Part shown: piece after piece, positions 1-5,670 of the stretch
How positions within the stretch are numbered: position 1 is the stretch's first letter
Layout of the letters: each line of letters begins with the position of its first letter
Origin: Candidatus Omnitrophota bacterium
GTDB lineage: Bacteria > Omnitrophota > Gorgyraeia > Gygaellales > Profunditerraquicolaceae
Assembly (NCBI GenBank): GCA_026387555.1
Contig: JAPLLM010000009.1
Span: forward strand, 1 to 6,070
DNA: 6,070 bases
Direction: 5' to 3'
Position numbers and translations under genes: made by a program
Notes under the pieces: model-generated
Told to the model about the DNA's origin: nothing
The model's database searches: none
What the model saw: the letters and a program-made list of their open reading frames with translations, nothing else

Positions 1-123
1 AAATAAAATTATTCCGGCGAGGCAAGCGATTAAATTAATCCGCTCCTTAGCCCGGGTGTTGATCAGCGCGGTCAATATCGCTGCGGCCAATGGGACAACT
101 ATAAAATAAATCAACAGGCTCAT
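1..123 (-). CDS. Probable MnhD/MrpD (MbhH/NuoN-like) antiporter subunit, N-terminal fragment
   Basis: Only the first 41 codons are visible; the gene runs off the left edge. The peptide starts MSLLIYFIVVPLAAAIL and continues as a hydrophobic helix, then a short basic stretch (residues 23-30, with NTRAKER) and the start of a second helix. A first helix with a PLAAA-type motif is typical of the large proton-antiporter subunits MrpD, MbhH and NuoL/M/N. The start is well supported: the ATG overlaps the stop of mnhC as ATGA, and a GGAGG lies 8 bases upstream. In Mrp and Mbh operons MnhC is normally followed by MnhD, so gene order supports this identity more strongly than the short peptide does. It would be the second large ion-translocating subunit of the complex. 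It could instead be another NuoL/M/N paralogue. Confidence 0.72.
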   Translation of the reverse strand, partial: MSLLIYFIVVPLAAAILTALINTRAKERINLIACLAGIILF

Positions 124-458
124 CCCTTAAGCCTCCGTATCTTGGTGATATCGAAGGTCCCGTATTTTTCGTATATCCTTATAGCCAGAGTAACCGCGAT
201 AAAGATCAAAGCCAAGCCGATGACGATAGTCGTAAGCGCCATCGCCTGGGTGAGCGGGTCGACCATATTTTCGATTGCCTGGTCGTGCGCCAATATGGGC
301 GCCCGGCCTTGCAGTCTGTATCCGATCAAAATTATGAATAGATTGACCGAATACTCTATAATGCCGATGCCTATGATTATCTTTATGATATTGCGCTTCC
401 TGACAACACTGTAAAGCCCGACGGAAAACAATATCAAGCACATAAAATAAAGGCTCAT
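120..458 (-). CDS. mnhC: Na+/H+ antiporter subunit MnhC/MrpC (MbhG, NuoK-like)
   Basis: A 112-residue membrane protein of the NuoK/MrpC family with three predicted helices (about residues 3-19, 25-47 and 74-96). Family hallmarks visible are RN at 22-23, the membrane glutamate E35 within GIIEYSVNLF, PI at 54-55, VDPLTQA at 66-72, LTTIVIG at 75-81, and a C-terminal R-Y-YGTFDI stretch. E35 corresponds to the conserved helix-2 glutamate of NuoK. NuoK/MrpC subunits sit between the large antiporter subunits and contribute to the charged axis through the membrane. Length is normal for the family. The start overlaps the mnhB stop (ATGA) and has AAGGAG 8 bases upstream. The gene downstream also overlaps it by 4 bases. 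The VDP-TQA-LTTIVIG pattern is that of MrpC rather than complex I NuoK. Confidence 0.95.
   Translation of the reverse strand: MSLYFMCLILFSVGLYSVVRKRNIIKIIIGIGIIEYSVNLFIILIGYRLQGRAPILAHDQAIENMVDPLTQAMALTTIVIGLALIFIAVTLAIRIYEKYGTFDITKIRRLKG
132..136 (-). promoter_or_regulatory. Ribosome binding site of the mnhD-like gene
   Basis: GGAGG on the minus strand, 8 bases before the ATG at 123-121. It lies inside the last codons of mnhC. It supports that start and indicates independent initiation in addition to coupling through the ATGA overlap. Confidence 0.7.
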
Positions 459-853
459 ATTCTTTTCTCCTTCGATGCCAATCCAATAAGGACCAAAAAC
501 ATCACAAAAAGTCCGCTTGAAACCAGCAAGGCAACCGCAGTATCGCAGAAAGGCATGAACCCAACGCCGGAAATACCCAAGAATCCCAGCGTGGATAGCA
601 ATAAAAAGGCAAGCGCCCCGCTTGCTATATAAATCAAGCCCCGCGCTTCGTTCATCTTTTGAAATACTGCTTTCCTTCCGAAGGCCAAGATCAAATGAAT
701 AAAAGACAGCGCGATAATCACCCCGCCCGCAAACCCTCCGCCCGGGCCGATATGGCCTTGCAACATAATATAAATGCCGTATATAAGGATAAGCCCGACA
801 GTAAGGCGGGTGATCGTCTTAACGATCAAGCTCATCCCCGTCTGATTATTCAT
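455..853 (-). CDS. mnhB: Na+/H+ antiporter subunit MnhB/MrpB (MbhF-like)
   Basis: A 132-residue protein with four predicted membrane helices (about residues 10-30, 43-58, 73-96 and 104-126). The signature of the MnhB domain is clear: GHIGPGGGFAGG at residues 33-44, following the first helix and a short QG turn. In Mrp antiporters and in Mbh hydrogenases (MbhF) this small subunit belongs to the sodium-translocating half of the membrane arm. The ATG at 853 overlaps the preceding stop by 8 bases and has only a weak GGGA-like site upstream. The methionine at codon 7 (ATG at 835) is a possible alternative start, since relatives often begin near MSxIVKTxxR. The first start is slightly preferred because of the stop/start overlap. 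The downstream overlap with mnhC is 4 bases. Confidence 0.94.
   Translation of the reverse strand: MNNQTGMSLIVKTITRLTVGLILIYGIYIMLQGHIGPGGGFAGGVIIALSFIHLILAFGRKAVFQKMNEARGLIYIASGALAFLLLSTLGFLGISGVGFMPFCDTAVALLVSSGLFVMFLVLIGLASKEKRI
467..472 (-). promoter_or_regulatory. Ribosome binding site of mnhC
   Basis: AAGGAG on the minus strand, 8 bases before the ATG at 458-456. It lies within the final codons of mnhB and fixes the mnhC start. Confidence 0.75.
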
Positions 854-1364
854 CTATTTTTCCCGTCTTCCTTGAAATCGCCAATACTCCAATTACGGCG
901 GCAAAAATCACGGCCGCCTCACCCAAGGCGTCATAGCTTCTGAAATTAAGCGTAATCGCCGCCACCAGATTATCCGCGCCGGTCTTAGCTTGCCCCAAGG
1001 CGAGATAATCTTTGGATACATTCATCAACGGAGCCCCGAACGCCGGAAGCTCCCTAAGAGCGAGAAAAGCCAGAAACAGGAATACCCCGACAAAAATAAA
1101 AGTAGCGATGGTATTAAAGAGCCAGCGCCCGTCTTTAACCAAAGGAATATCTTTGTTGATGGTAGCGTGGATTAAAATAATTACGCAAAGTATCTCTACC
1201 ACCAGCTGGGTGATCGCTAAATTCGGCGCTTTTAGTATTAAAAAGGCCAGCGATAGCCCCAAGCCGGCCGCGCTTAAACCGATAAGGCTCGAGAGCAGGT
1301 CCTTAGCCTCGACAGCCACAATGGCAGCAAAGATCATGAAGAATATTATTAAATGAAGTTCCAT
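846..1364 (-). CDS. Fused MbhD-MbhE (MrpA C-terminal domains) hydrogenase/antiporter subunit
   Basis: A 172-residue membrane protein made of two domains that form the C-terminus of MrpA. Residues 1-70 match MbhD/DUF4040: two helices, then APNLAITQLVVEIL at 46-59, the counterpart of the MrpA motif APDLALTQLLVE. Residues 80-165 match MbhE: a helix ending in LRELPAFGAP (103-112), then TGADNLVAAI (128-137), FRSYDALGE (141-149) and a last helix. In Pyrococcus Mbh these are two separate proteins; in Mrp antiporters both are fused to the NuoL-like body. Here they are fused to each other but separate from the NuoL-like protein encoded just upstream, with a 16-base overlap between the two genes. The motif residue that is usually Asp in APD is Asn47. 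The product should belong to the sodium/proton arm of the complex. Confidence 0.9.
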   Translation of the reverse strand: MELHLIIFFMIFAAIVAVEAKDLLSSLIGLSAAGLGLSLAFLILKAPNLAITQLVVEILCVIILIHATINKDIPLVKDGRWLFNTIATFIFVGVFLFLAFLALRELPAFGAPLMNVSKDYLALGQAKTGADNLVAAITLNFRSYDALGEAAVIFAAVIGVLAISRKTGKIDE

Positions 1365-3004
1365 ATCAATAACCCCAGCATCCCCAAAAGTATCCAGACA
1401 AAATAAGTCGGCAATACGCCGTTATGCAAGAAACGCAGCGGCTTGGAAATAACGGCTAATCTCTTCCCCTGTTCGTAGATATCAAAAACGCCTTTCTCCG
1501 CCGACTTATAAATGCCTTTTAACAATCCGTACTCGCTGATAGTATTGTAAAACTCCCCTCCGCTTACGGCGTTAGGAGTGAAATCTATCGGCTCTCCGCC
1601 CACAAAAACTTTATCCTGGCGAAAGCGCGGCCGGAAAAAATTAAAATGGAATATAAAGATTCCTATGATCAAAGCAAGGATTATCAATGCGCAAGAGACC
1701 CCCGCATACCAGATACCTGTAAATTCCACCCCGGGTACCACCGGAAGGATAAAATATTTAAGCGGGAGTTGAAAAGCAAATACGCCGAAAACAACGCAGA
1801 TACTAGCTAAAATAACGCAGTGCAGCCACATTGCCGGAGGGACCTCTTCGCTCTTAAGTCTTCCCTCCTGACTATTACGCTGGCCTAGGAATACGGAGTG
1901 GATTAATTTCATAAACGACGCCAGAGTCAAACCCGAGCCAAAGAGCGCCACCACAAGGCATAAAGCAACTAAGAAACGTTCCGGGCCTCCCGAACCTAAT
2001 CTCTGGATCAACCCCTGATAAATCATCCACTTAGAAACAAAACCGTTAAATGGGGGGACACCCGAAATAGAAAGGCTGGCAATGAGGCACGATATATAGG
2101 TAATAGGCATTAACCGGCCCAAGCCGCCTAGTTCATCCAGCTCCGTGGTCTTGGCGCGGTATTCCACGTTTCCCGCGGTTAAGAATAAACATGATTTATA
2201 CACCGCGTGGTTTAACATATGGAATATGCCCCCGGCAATTCCGATAGGATTTCCCGTAGCAATTCCCAGAACCATGTAACCTACCTGCGAAACCGCATGA
2301 TAACCCAAAAGCTTCTTCATATTGTGTTGCACTAAAGCCATCATTACCGCCGCCAATATCGTGAAAGCCCCGATGAGCATGAGAAAAATACTCATCACAG
2401 TGTTCATCTCGAAGATATTAAGCGAAATCCTGGCCAAGAGATAAATACCCAATAATTTATCTAACGACGCCGGAAGATACGCCACCACCGGAATGGGCGC
2501 GTCTTTGGCGCAAGGAGGAATCCAGGAGTGCAAGGGCATTGCTCCTGCCTTGGCAAAACATGCCAGAGCAATACAAACGTAGGCTAACGCAGGCAAATAA
2601 TTACTGCTGGAGAGACGCAGGCGGATACTATCCATCTGAAACGTTCCGGTAAGATAAAATAAAATACCCACTCCCAAAATCATCAAGGCATCTGTTCCGC
2701 CGACGATAATAAGCGTCTTTTTAGAGACCTCCCCGGTATCATCTGTCCCGAAATTTATCAAAAGATATAAGAGAAAACCTAAGAATCCCCAGAAAATAAG
2801 CAAAAGAACCAGATTATTAGTAAGTACCACTCCTAATGCCGCAGCAGCAGTCAATATAATATAAGTATAATATTGTAGGAGGCGCTTCTTTCCTCGCATA
2901 AACTTCAATGAATATATAAAGGTAAGAATAAAAAATAACCCTATGGCCGGGATCAAAAATCCGTTTAGGGCATCAATTTTAAAATAAGGATAGTGAAGGT
3001 TCAT
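1349..3004 (-). CDS. NuoL/MrpA-like proton-conducting membrane subunit of a group 4 hydrogenase
   Basis: A 551-residue protein with about 14 predicted membrane helices plus a C-terminal extension. The proton-conducting transporter domain spans about residues 55-370: K152 in KAGAMPLHSW (helix 7 lysine), K230/K231 in HNMKKLLGYHAVSQVGYM, H262, H266 and K270 in FHMLNHAVYKSCLFL, and K325 in SGVPPFNGFVSKW (helix 12 lysine). It ends with FVGGEP at 467-472, an amphipathic stretch at about 485-525 and a final helix at 531-551, which resembles the lateral-helix tail of NuoL and HyfB-like subunits. The helix-5 glutamate normally found in a WE pair is glycine here (W72-G73). The loop after helix 7 reads PASLDKLLGIYLLAR, unlike NuoL. 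The role is presumably proton or sodium translocation driven by the hydrogenase reaction. The start overlaps the PhoU-like stop as ATGA, without a clear Shine-Dalgarno site, which suggests translational coupling. Confidence 0.93.
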   Translation of the reverse strand: MNLHYPYFKIDALNGFLIPAIGLFFILTFIYSLKFMRGKKRLLQYYTYIILTAAAALGVVLTNNLVLLLIFWGFLGFLLYLLINFGTDDTGEVSKKTLIIVGGTDALMILGVGILFYLTGTFQMDSIRLRLSSSNYLPALAYVCIALACFAKAGAMPLHSWIPPCAKDAPIPVVAYLPASLDKLLGIYLLARISLNIFEMNTVMSIFLMLIGAFTILAAVMMALVQHNMKKLLGYHAVSQVGYMVLGIATGNPIGIAGGIFHMLNHAVYKSCLFLTAGNVEYRAKTTELDELGGLGRLMPITYISCLIASLSISGVPPFNGFVSKWMIYQGLIQRLGSGGPERFLVALCLVVALFGSGLTLASFMKLIHSVFLGQRNSQEGRLKSEEVPPAMWLHCVILASICVVFGVFAFQLPLKYFILPVVPGVEFTGIWYAGVSCALIILALIIGIFIFHFNFFRPRFRQDKVFVGGEPIDFTPNAVSGGEFYNTISEYGLLKGIYKSAEKGVFDIYEQGKRLAVISKPLRFLHNGVLPTYFVWILLGMLGLLIWNFI

Positions 3005-3618
3005 TTTATCTTAAGTAAGTTACGCGCGATCTTCTTGGCATGGTAATAGACCGCCGCGGTAAAATCGAGCATATTTAAAAACATATTGCAGGCCATAGGG
3101 GTACAAACCCCCTGGATCATCCTTTCGTTATGTTTTTTACGGTATTCATCGACCATATAATCTATATGCTCCTCTTTCCTTAGGACTATTTTTACTAAAC
3201 TCAAGTCCCCTCTTTCAAAAGCAAAGGCTATTTCGTCAAGTGCCTCAAGGGTCTTATTATAAAGCGCTTCGTATTCTTTAACAGCGTCTTCGGTAAAAAG
3301 CAGCCTCTCTTCTATCTTGATCTGCACCCTCTCCAGAATATCTTTGCAGTAATCACCGATAAGCTCAAAATCCTCGACCACCTCGGCAAACAAAACGACT
3401 ACTTCGCGCATATGCTCGTCCTGATTACCCTTTCCAAGCTTAACCAGATCAGCGGCGATAGCCTTCTCCATATTATTAAGATTATTCTCATCCTCAAGAA
3501 TCCCCGGGATAAGGTCAGCGTTGTGCTCCATAAAGGTGCGGTGGGTCATCTGCCACATCTTCAAAGCCAGTTTAGACATATCCTTAATCTTATTCTTTAT
3601 ATTATTCAGGTCGTCCAT
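3001..3618 (-). CDS. PhoU-like (DUF47-type) helical protein embedded in the hydrogenase operon
   Basis: A 205-residue soluble, charged, almost wholly helical protein with no signal peptide or membrane segment. It looks like a PhoU fold of two three-helix bundles. The first repeat has acidic E42-D43-E44, then DFELIGDYCKDI at 83-94, which matches the PhoU metal-binding pattern D-x-E-R-I-G-D-x-A. The second has EEHID (149-153), YRKKHNERM (159-167), a GVCTP turn (170-174) and DFTAAVYYHAKKIA (185-198), in which the second metal motif is degenerate. This arrangement recalls the PhoU tail of Na+/phosphate cotransporters and stand-alone DUF47 proteins. PhoU proteins bind Fe or Mn clusters and regulate phosphate uptake, but nothing here concerns phosphate. 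It overlaps the hydrogenase large-subunit gene by 17 bases and the antiporter gene by 4, so it is probably made in step with them. A role in regulating, assembling or metal-loading the complex is inference only. Confidence 0.85.
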   Translation of the reverse strand: MDDLNNIKNKIKDMSKLALKMWQMTHRTFMEHNADLIPGILEDENNLNNMEKAIAADLVKLGKGNQDEHMREVVVLFAEVVEDFELIGDYCKDILERVQIKIEERLLFTEDAVKEYEALYNKTLEALDEIAFAFERGDLSLVKIVLRKEEHIDYMVDEYRKKHNERMIQGVCTPMACNMFLNMLDFTAAVYYHAKKIARNLLKIK

Positions 3619-4816
3619 TTGGCCATCCTTCCTTTATCTTATTGGTTTTTTCTTGAGATAACCTGACCAGATCCCAACCGTTCATAATCTTTTTATTATC
3701 CGTCTTGTTGATAACAGCCACCCTCTCCGTGCAGCAATAGCAGGGGTCGACCGCCGCCAGAGTTAATGTTGCATCCGAAATCGTCCCGCCTACTGCCGCG
3801 ACTTTATCGGAGGCTACGTTCATAAAACTGGGGGCGCGTATTTTATGCCTTACCGGCCGGTTCGTCCCGTCGCTTTTTATATAATGAATACACTCCCCGC
3901 GCGGGGCCTCCACCCTGCCGATACCTTCTCCGGGAGGGACATCCTTGACATTAGCGTCGATCTCGCCCTTTGGCATTTTATTCAGGGCCTGATTGATGAT
4001 ATTAATGGAGTCTTCCATCTCCAATATCCTGACCATGGTTTTGGCAAAAACATCTCCGTCTTTCTCCAATACCACATTCCAATCGATGGTATTCATCAGA
4101 AACGCGCCGTATGGCTCGTCTCTTCTTATGTCGATATTTACCCCTGATGCCCGGGCAGTGGGGCCGACCACGCACCAGTCAATAGCCTGTTCCTTGGTAA
4201 GCGTCCCTGCTTCTTTAAGCCGCGCTTTTATTACCGGGTCATCGTTAATGGCGCCGTAAAACATTTTTATAGAAGGCGTCAGCTCATCGAGCATCTTCTT
4301 TAGCAAGGGGATATCTTCGTCTTGAATGTCGCGGCGCACCCCGCCTATTTTAAACATGGCGTAATTATTGCGGTTGCCGGTGACCATCTCAAACATATCC
4401 AAAACCGGCTCGCGGTATTTCCAGGCCCACATCCAGATTGTATTGTATCCGATAAAATGTCCAACCAGGCCCAACCAGAGTAAGTGGGAATGTATCCTCT
4501 GCAGCTCGTCGATAATGGTGCGGATATATAAAGCGCGCTCGGGCACGATATTCGCTTCACCTCCGAACAAGTCTTCGACCGCCAGGACATAAGCGTAAGG
4601 ATGGCTTGAAGAACATATCCCGCAGATGCGCTCCACCAGAAAAGCGATCTGGTCATAGTGTTTTGATTCCGCGAGCTTTTCAATACCCCTGTGATTATAA
4701 CCGATTATAATATCTATATCGACGACCTTCTCTCCTTCCACATATAGCTGGAAAAATTCCGGCTCTTCCTGCAGAGGGTGATACGGACCGATAGGAACGA
4801 TTACCTTATGACTCAT
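3602..4816 (-). CDS. Group 4 [NiFe]-hydrogenase catalytic large subunit (HycE/EchE/MbhL-like)
   Basis: A 404-residue cytoplasmic-face protein of the NuoD/[NiFe]-hydrogenase large-subunit family. It reduces protons to hydrogen, or oxidises hydrogen, at a Ni-Fe centre. Both metal-binding pairs are present: C65 and C68 in ERICGIC (62-68), and C359 and C362 in DPCYCCTER (357-365). Complex I NuoD lacks these cysteines, so this is a hydrogenase and not a complex I subunit. Other family marks are GYNHRGIEKL (39-48), WCVVGPTARASG (214-225), RRDEPYG (231-237) and VEAPRGECIHYI (302-313). A 39-residue tail follows the second motif, as in HycE, whose tail is removed after the equivalent arginine, so cleavage after R365 by a HycI-type protease is likely. 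C361 is an extra cysteine between the two ligands. The start has AAGGAG 5 bases upstream and overlaps the NuoC-like gene by 11 bases. Confidence 0.97.
   Translation of the reverse strand: MSHKVIVPIGPYHPLQEEPEFFQLYVEGEKVVDIDIIIGYNHRGIEKLAESKHYDQIAFLVERICGICSSSHPYAYVLAVEDLFGGEANIVPERALYIRTIIDELQRIHSHLLWLGLVGHFIGYNTIWMWAWKYREPVLDMFEMVTGNRNNYAMFKIGGVRRDIQDEDIPLLKKMLDELTPSIKMFYGAINDDPVIKARLKEAGTLTKEQAIDWCVVGPTARASGVNIDIRRDEPYGAFLMNTIDWNVVLEKDGDVFAKTMVRILEMEDSINIINQALNKMPKGEIDANVKDVPPGEGIGRVEAPRGECIHYIKSDGTNRPVRHKIRAPSFMNVASDKVAAVGGTISDATLTLAAVDPCYCCTERVAVINKTDNKKIMNGWDLVRLSQEKTNKIKEGWPNGRPE
3627..3634 (-). promoter_or_regulatory. Ribosome binding site of the PhoU-like gene
   Basis: AAGGAAGG on the minus strand, 8 bases before the ATG at 3618-3616. 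It lies within the end of the large-subunit gene. It selects this ATG and argues that the PhoU-like gene is truly translated despite overlapping its neighbour. Confidence 0.7.
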
Positions 4817-5240
4817 TTTTTCTCCTTAAAGGAAATTCTCCCTCCGGCCAGTCTTCAGCCAGGAGGAGGCGTTTTAAATTCGGATGCCCTTTAAAATTTA
4901 TCCCGAGCATCTCCCAGATCTCCCTCTCCACCCACTCCGCGCCTCTAAATATCGGTGCTATGGAATCGATCTCGGGGCGAATTTTATCTTTGATCAAAGT
5001 ACGCAAAGAGTATATCTCACCCGCTTTATCAAAACTGAAATGGTAGAGTATTTCAAAACCTTCGGGCAGGTCAATGCCGGACGCGGTCGAAAACCTCAAA
5101 CCTAAACTTTTGAAAATAAACTCTACCGATTTATACACATCATTTGGCTCGACTGTAAAATAAATCCTGCGGGCAGAGCGCTCATCCCAAACTTTGATCT
5201 TATCCCCCAAGCCATCTTTTATTTTATCGCGCATATTCAT
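4806..5240 (-). CDS. NuoC-like (30 kDa) hydrogenase subunit, MbhK/EchD type
   Basis: A 144-residue soluble protein of the complex I 30-kDa subunit family. The diagnostic C-terminal block covers residues 101-140: AEWVEREIWEMLGINFKGHP followed by a leucine/arginine-rich LKRLLL and a DWPEGEFPLRR ending. The N-terminal half (about 25-95) is a plain alpha/beta region as in MbhK and EchD. It has no cofactor ligands; in related complexes it is a structural partner that clamps the large subunit in the peripheral arm. It is close to stand-alone NuoC-like hydrogenase subunits in size and is not fused to the large subunit, unlike HycE and HyfG of E. coli. It sits 4 bases after the small-subunit gene, the only non-coding gap in the window, and overlaps the large-subunit gene by 11 bases. 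An in-frame ATG two codons downstream (5234) is a possible alternative start. Confidence 0.94.
   Translation of the reverse strand: MNMRDKIKDGLGDKIKVWDERSARRIYFTVEPNDVYKSVEFIFKSLGLRFSTASGIDLPEGFEILYHFSFDKAGEIYSLRTLIKDKIRPEIDSIAPIFRGAEWVEREIWEMLGINFKGHPNLKRLLLAEDWPEGEFPLRRKNES
4822..4827 (-). promoter_or_regulatory. Ribosome binding site of the hydrogenase large-subunit gene
   Basis: AAGGAG on the minus strand, 5 bases before the ATG at 4816-4814. It lies inside the end of the NuoC-like gene. Confidence 0.75.
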
Positions 5241-5244
5241 AGGT

Positions 5245-5670
5245 TTACTTGCCTTTTCTTATCTTGGTTACCAGCTTTACTATTCCGTCGATCATCGCCT
5301 CCGGACGCGGAGGGCAACCCGGAATATAAAGATCAACGGGTAAAATCTTATCCAACGGCTCACAAACGTTATAACTCTCACTGAACATATGGCGGGATAA
5401 CGCGCACTGGCCAACCGCCACTACCACGCAGGGTTTAGGCGCTTGTTCGTATATTTTTTTCATGCGCGGCACGCTTTTTTTGTTCATTGCCCCGGTTATT
5501 AAAAGAGCGTCGGCGTGGCGCACCGAACCGATCAATTGGATCCCAAACCTCTCTACGTCAAAACGGGGGGTAAATAGATCAAGTATTTCGATATCGCAAT
5601 TATTACATGAACCCACGCTTACGTGAAAGACCCAAATCGATTTAGTCAGTGCTTTTATTTTTAAACTCAT
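5245..5670 (-). CDS. Group 4 [NiFe]-hydrogenase small subunit (EchC/MbhJ/NuoB-like), one [4Fe-4S] cluster
   Basis: A 141-residue protein of the NuoB/hydrogenase small-subunit family. Four cysteines that should bind the proximal [4Fe-4S] cluster are visible: C22 and C25 in GSCNNCDIEIL, C89 in GQCAL, and C119 in PGCPPRPEA. The CNNCDIE spacing (CxxC) is that of group 4 hydrogenases; complex I NuoB has adjacent cysteines. The cluster passes electrons to or from the Ni-Fe site of the large subunit. The length is typical of the short group 4 small subunits, which lack the extra clusters and Tat signal of uptake hydrogenases. There is one further cysteine, C103. The ATG shares one base with the upstream stop (TAATG), with a weak GGTGGGG site 5 bases before it. 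Confidence 0.96.
   Translation of the reverse strand: MSLKIKALTKSIWVFHVSVGSCNNCDIEILDLFTPRFDVERFGIQLIGSVRHADALLITGAMNKKSVPRMKKIYEQAPKPCVVVAVGQCALSRHMFSESYNVCEPLDKILPVDLYIPGCPPRPEAMIDGIVKLVTKIRKGK

Noticed and set aside
142..414. Plus-strand 90-residue open frame with hydrophobic stretches
   Set aside because: Antisense of mnhC; the hydrophobicity reflects the complement of membrane-helix codons.
127..486. 119-residue minus-strand open frame overlapping mnhC
   Set aside because: It is an alternative frame of mnhC with basic, His/Arg-rich, non-family composition. MnhC itself shows strong conserved motifs.
3895..3906. Perfect 12-base palindrome CCCCGCGCGGGG
   Set aside because: It encodes the conserved APRGE motif of the large subunit, has no T-tract and lies mid-gene; most likely a coincidence of codon use.
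3845..4259. Two overlapping plus-strand open frames opposite the large subunit
   Set aside because: Antisense shadows, with no family-like sequence and no operon context.
4345..4683. 112-residue minus-strand open frame inside the hydrogenase large subunit
   Set aside because: Shadow frame of a gene carrying the CxxC motif and conserved blocks; it has no recognisable motif of its own.
3602..5670. Possibility that the genes are part of respiratory complex I or an Mbs-type sulfur reductase
   Set aside because: Both Ni-Fe CxxC pairs are present in the large subunit, and a tail follows the second pair; complex I NuoD and Mbs lack the full set of cysteines.
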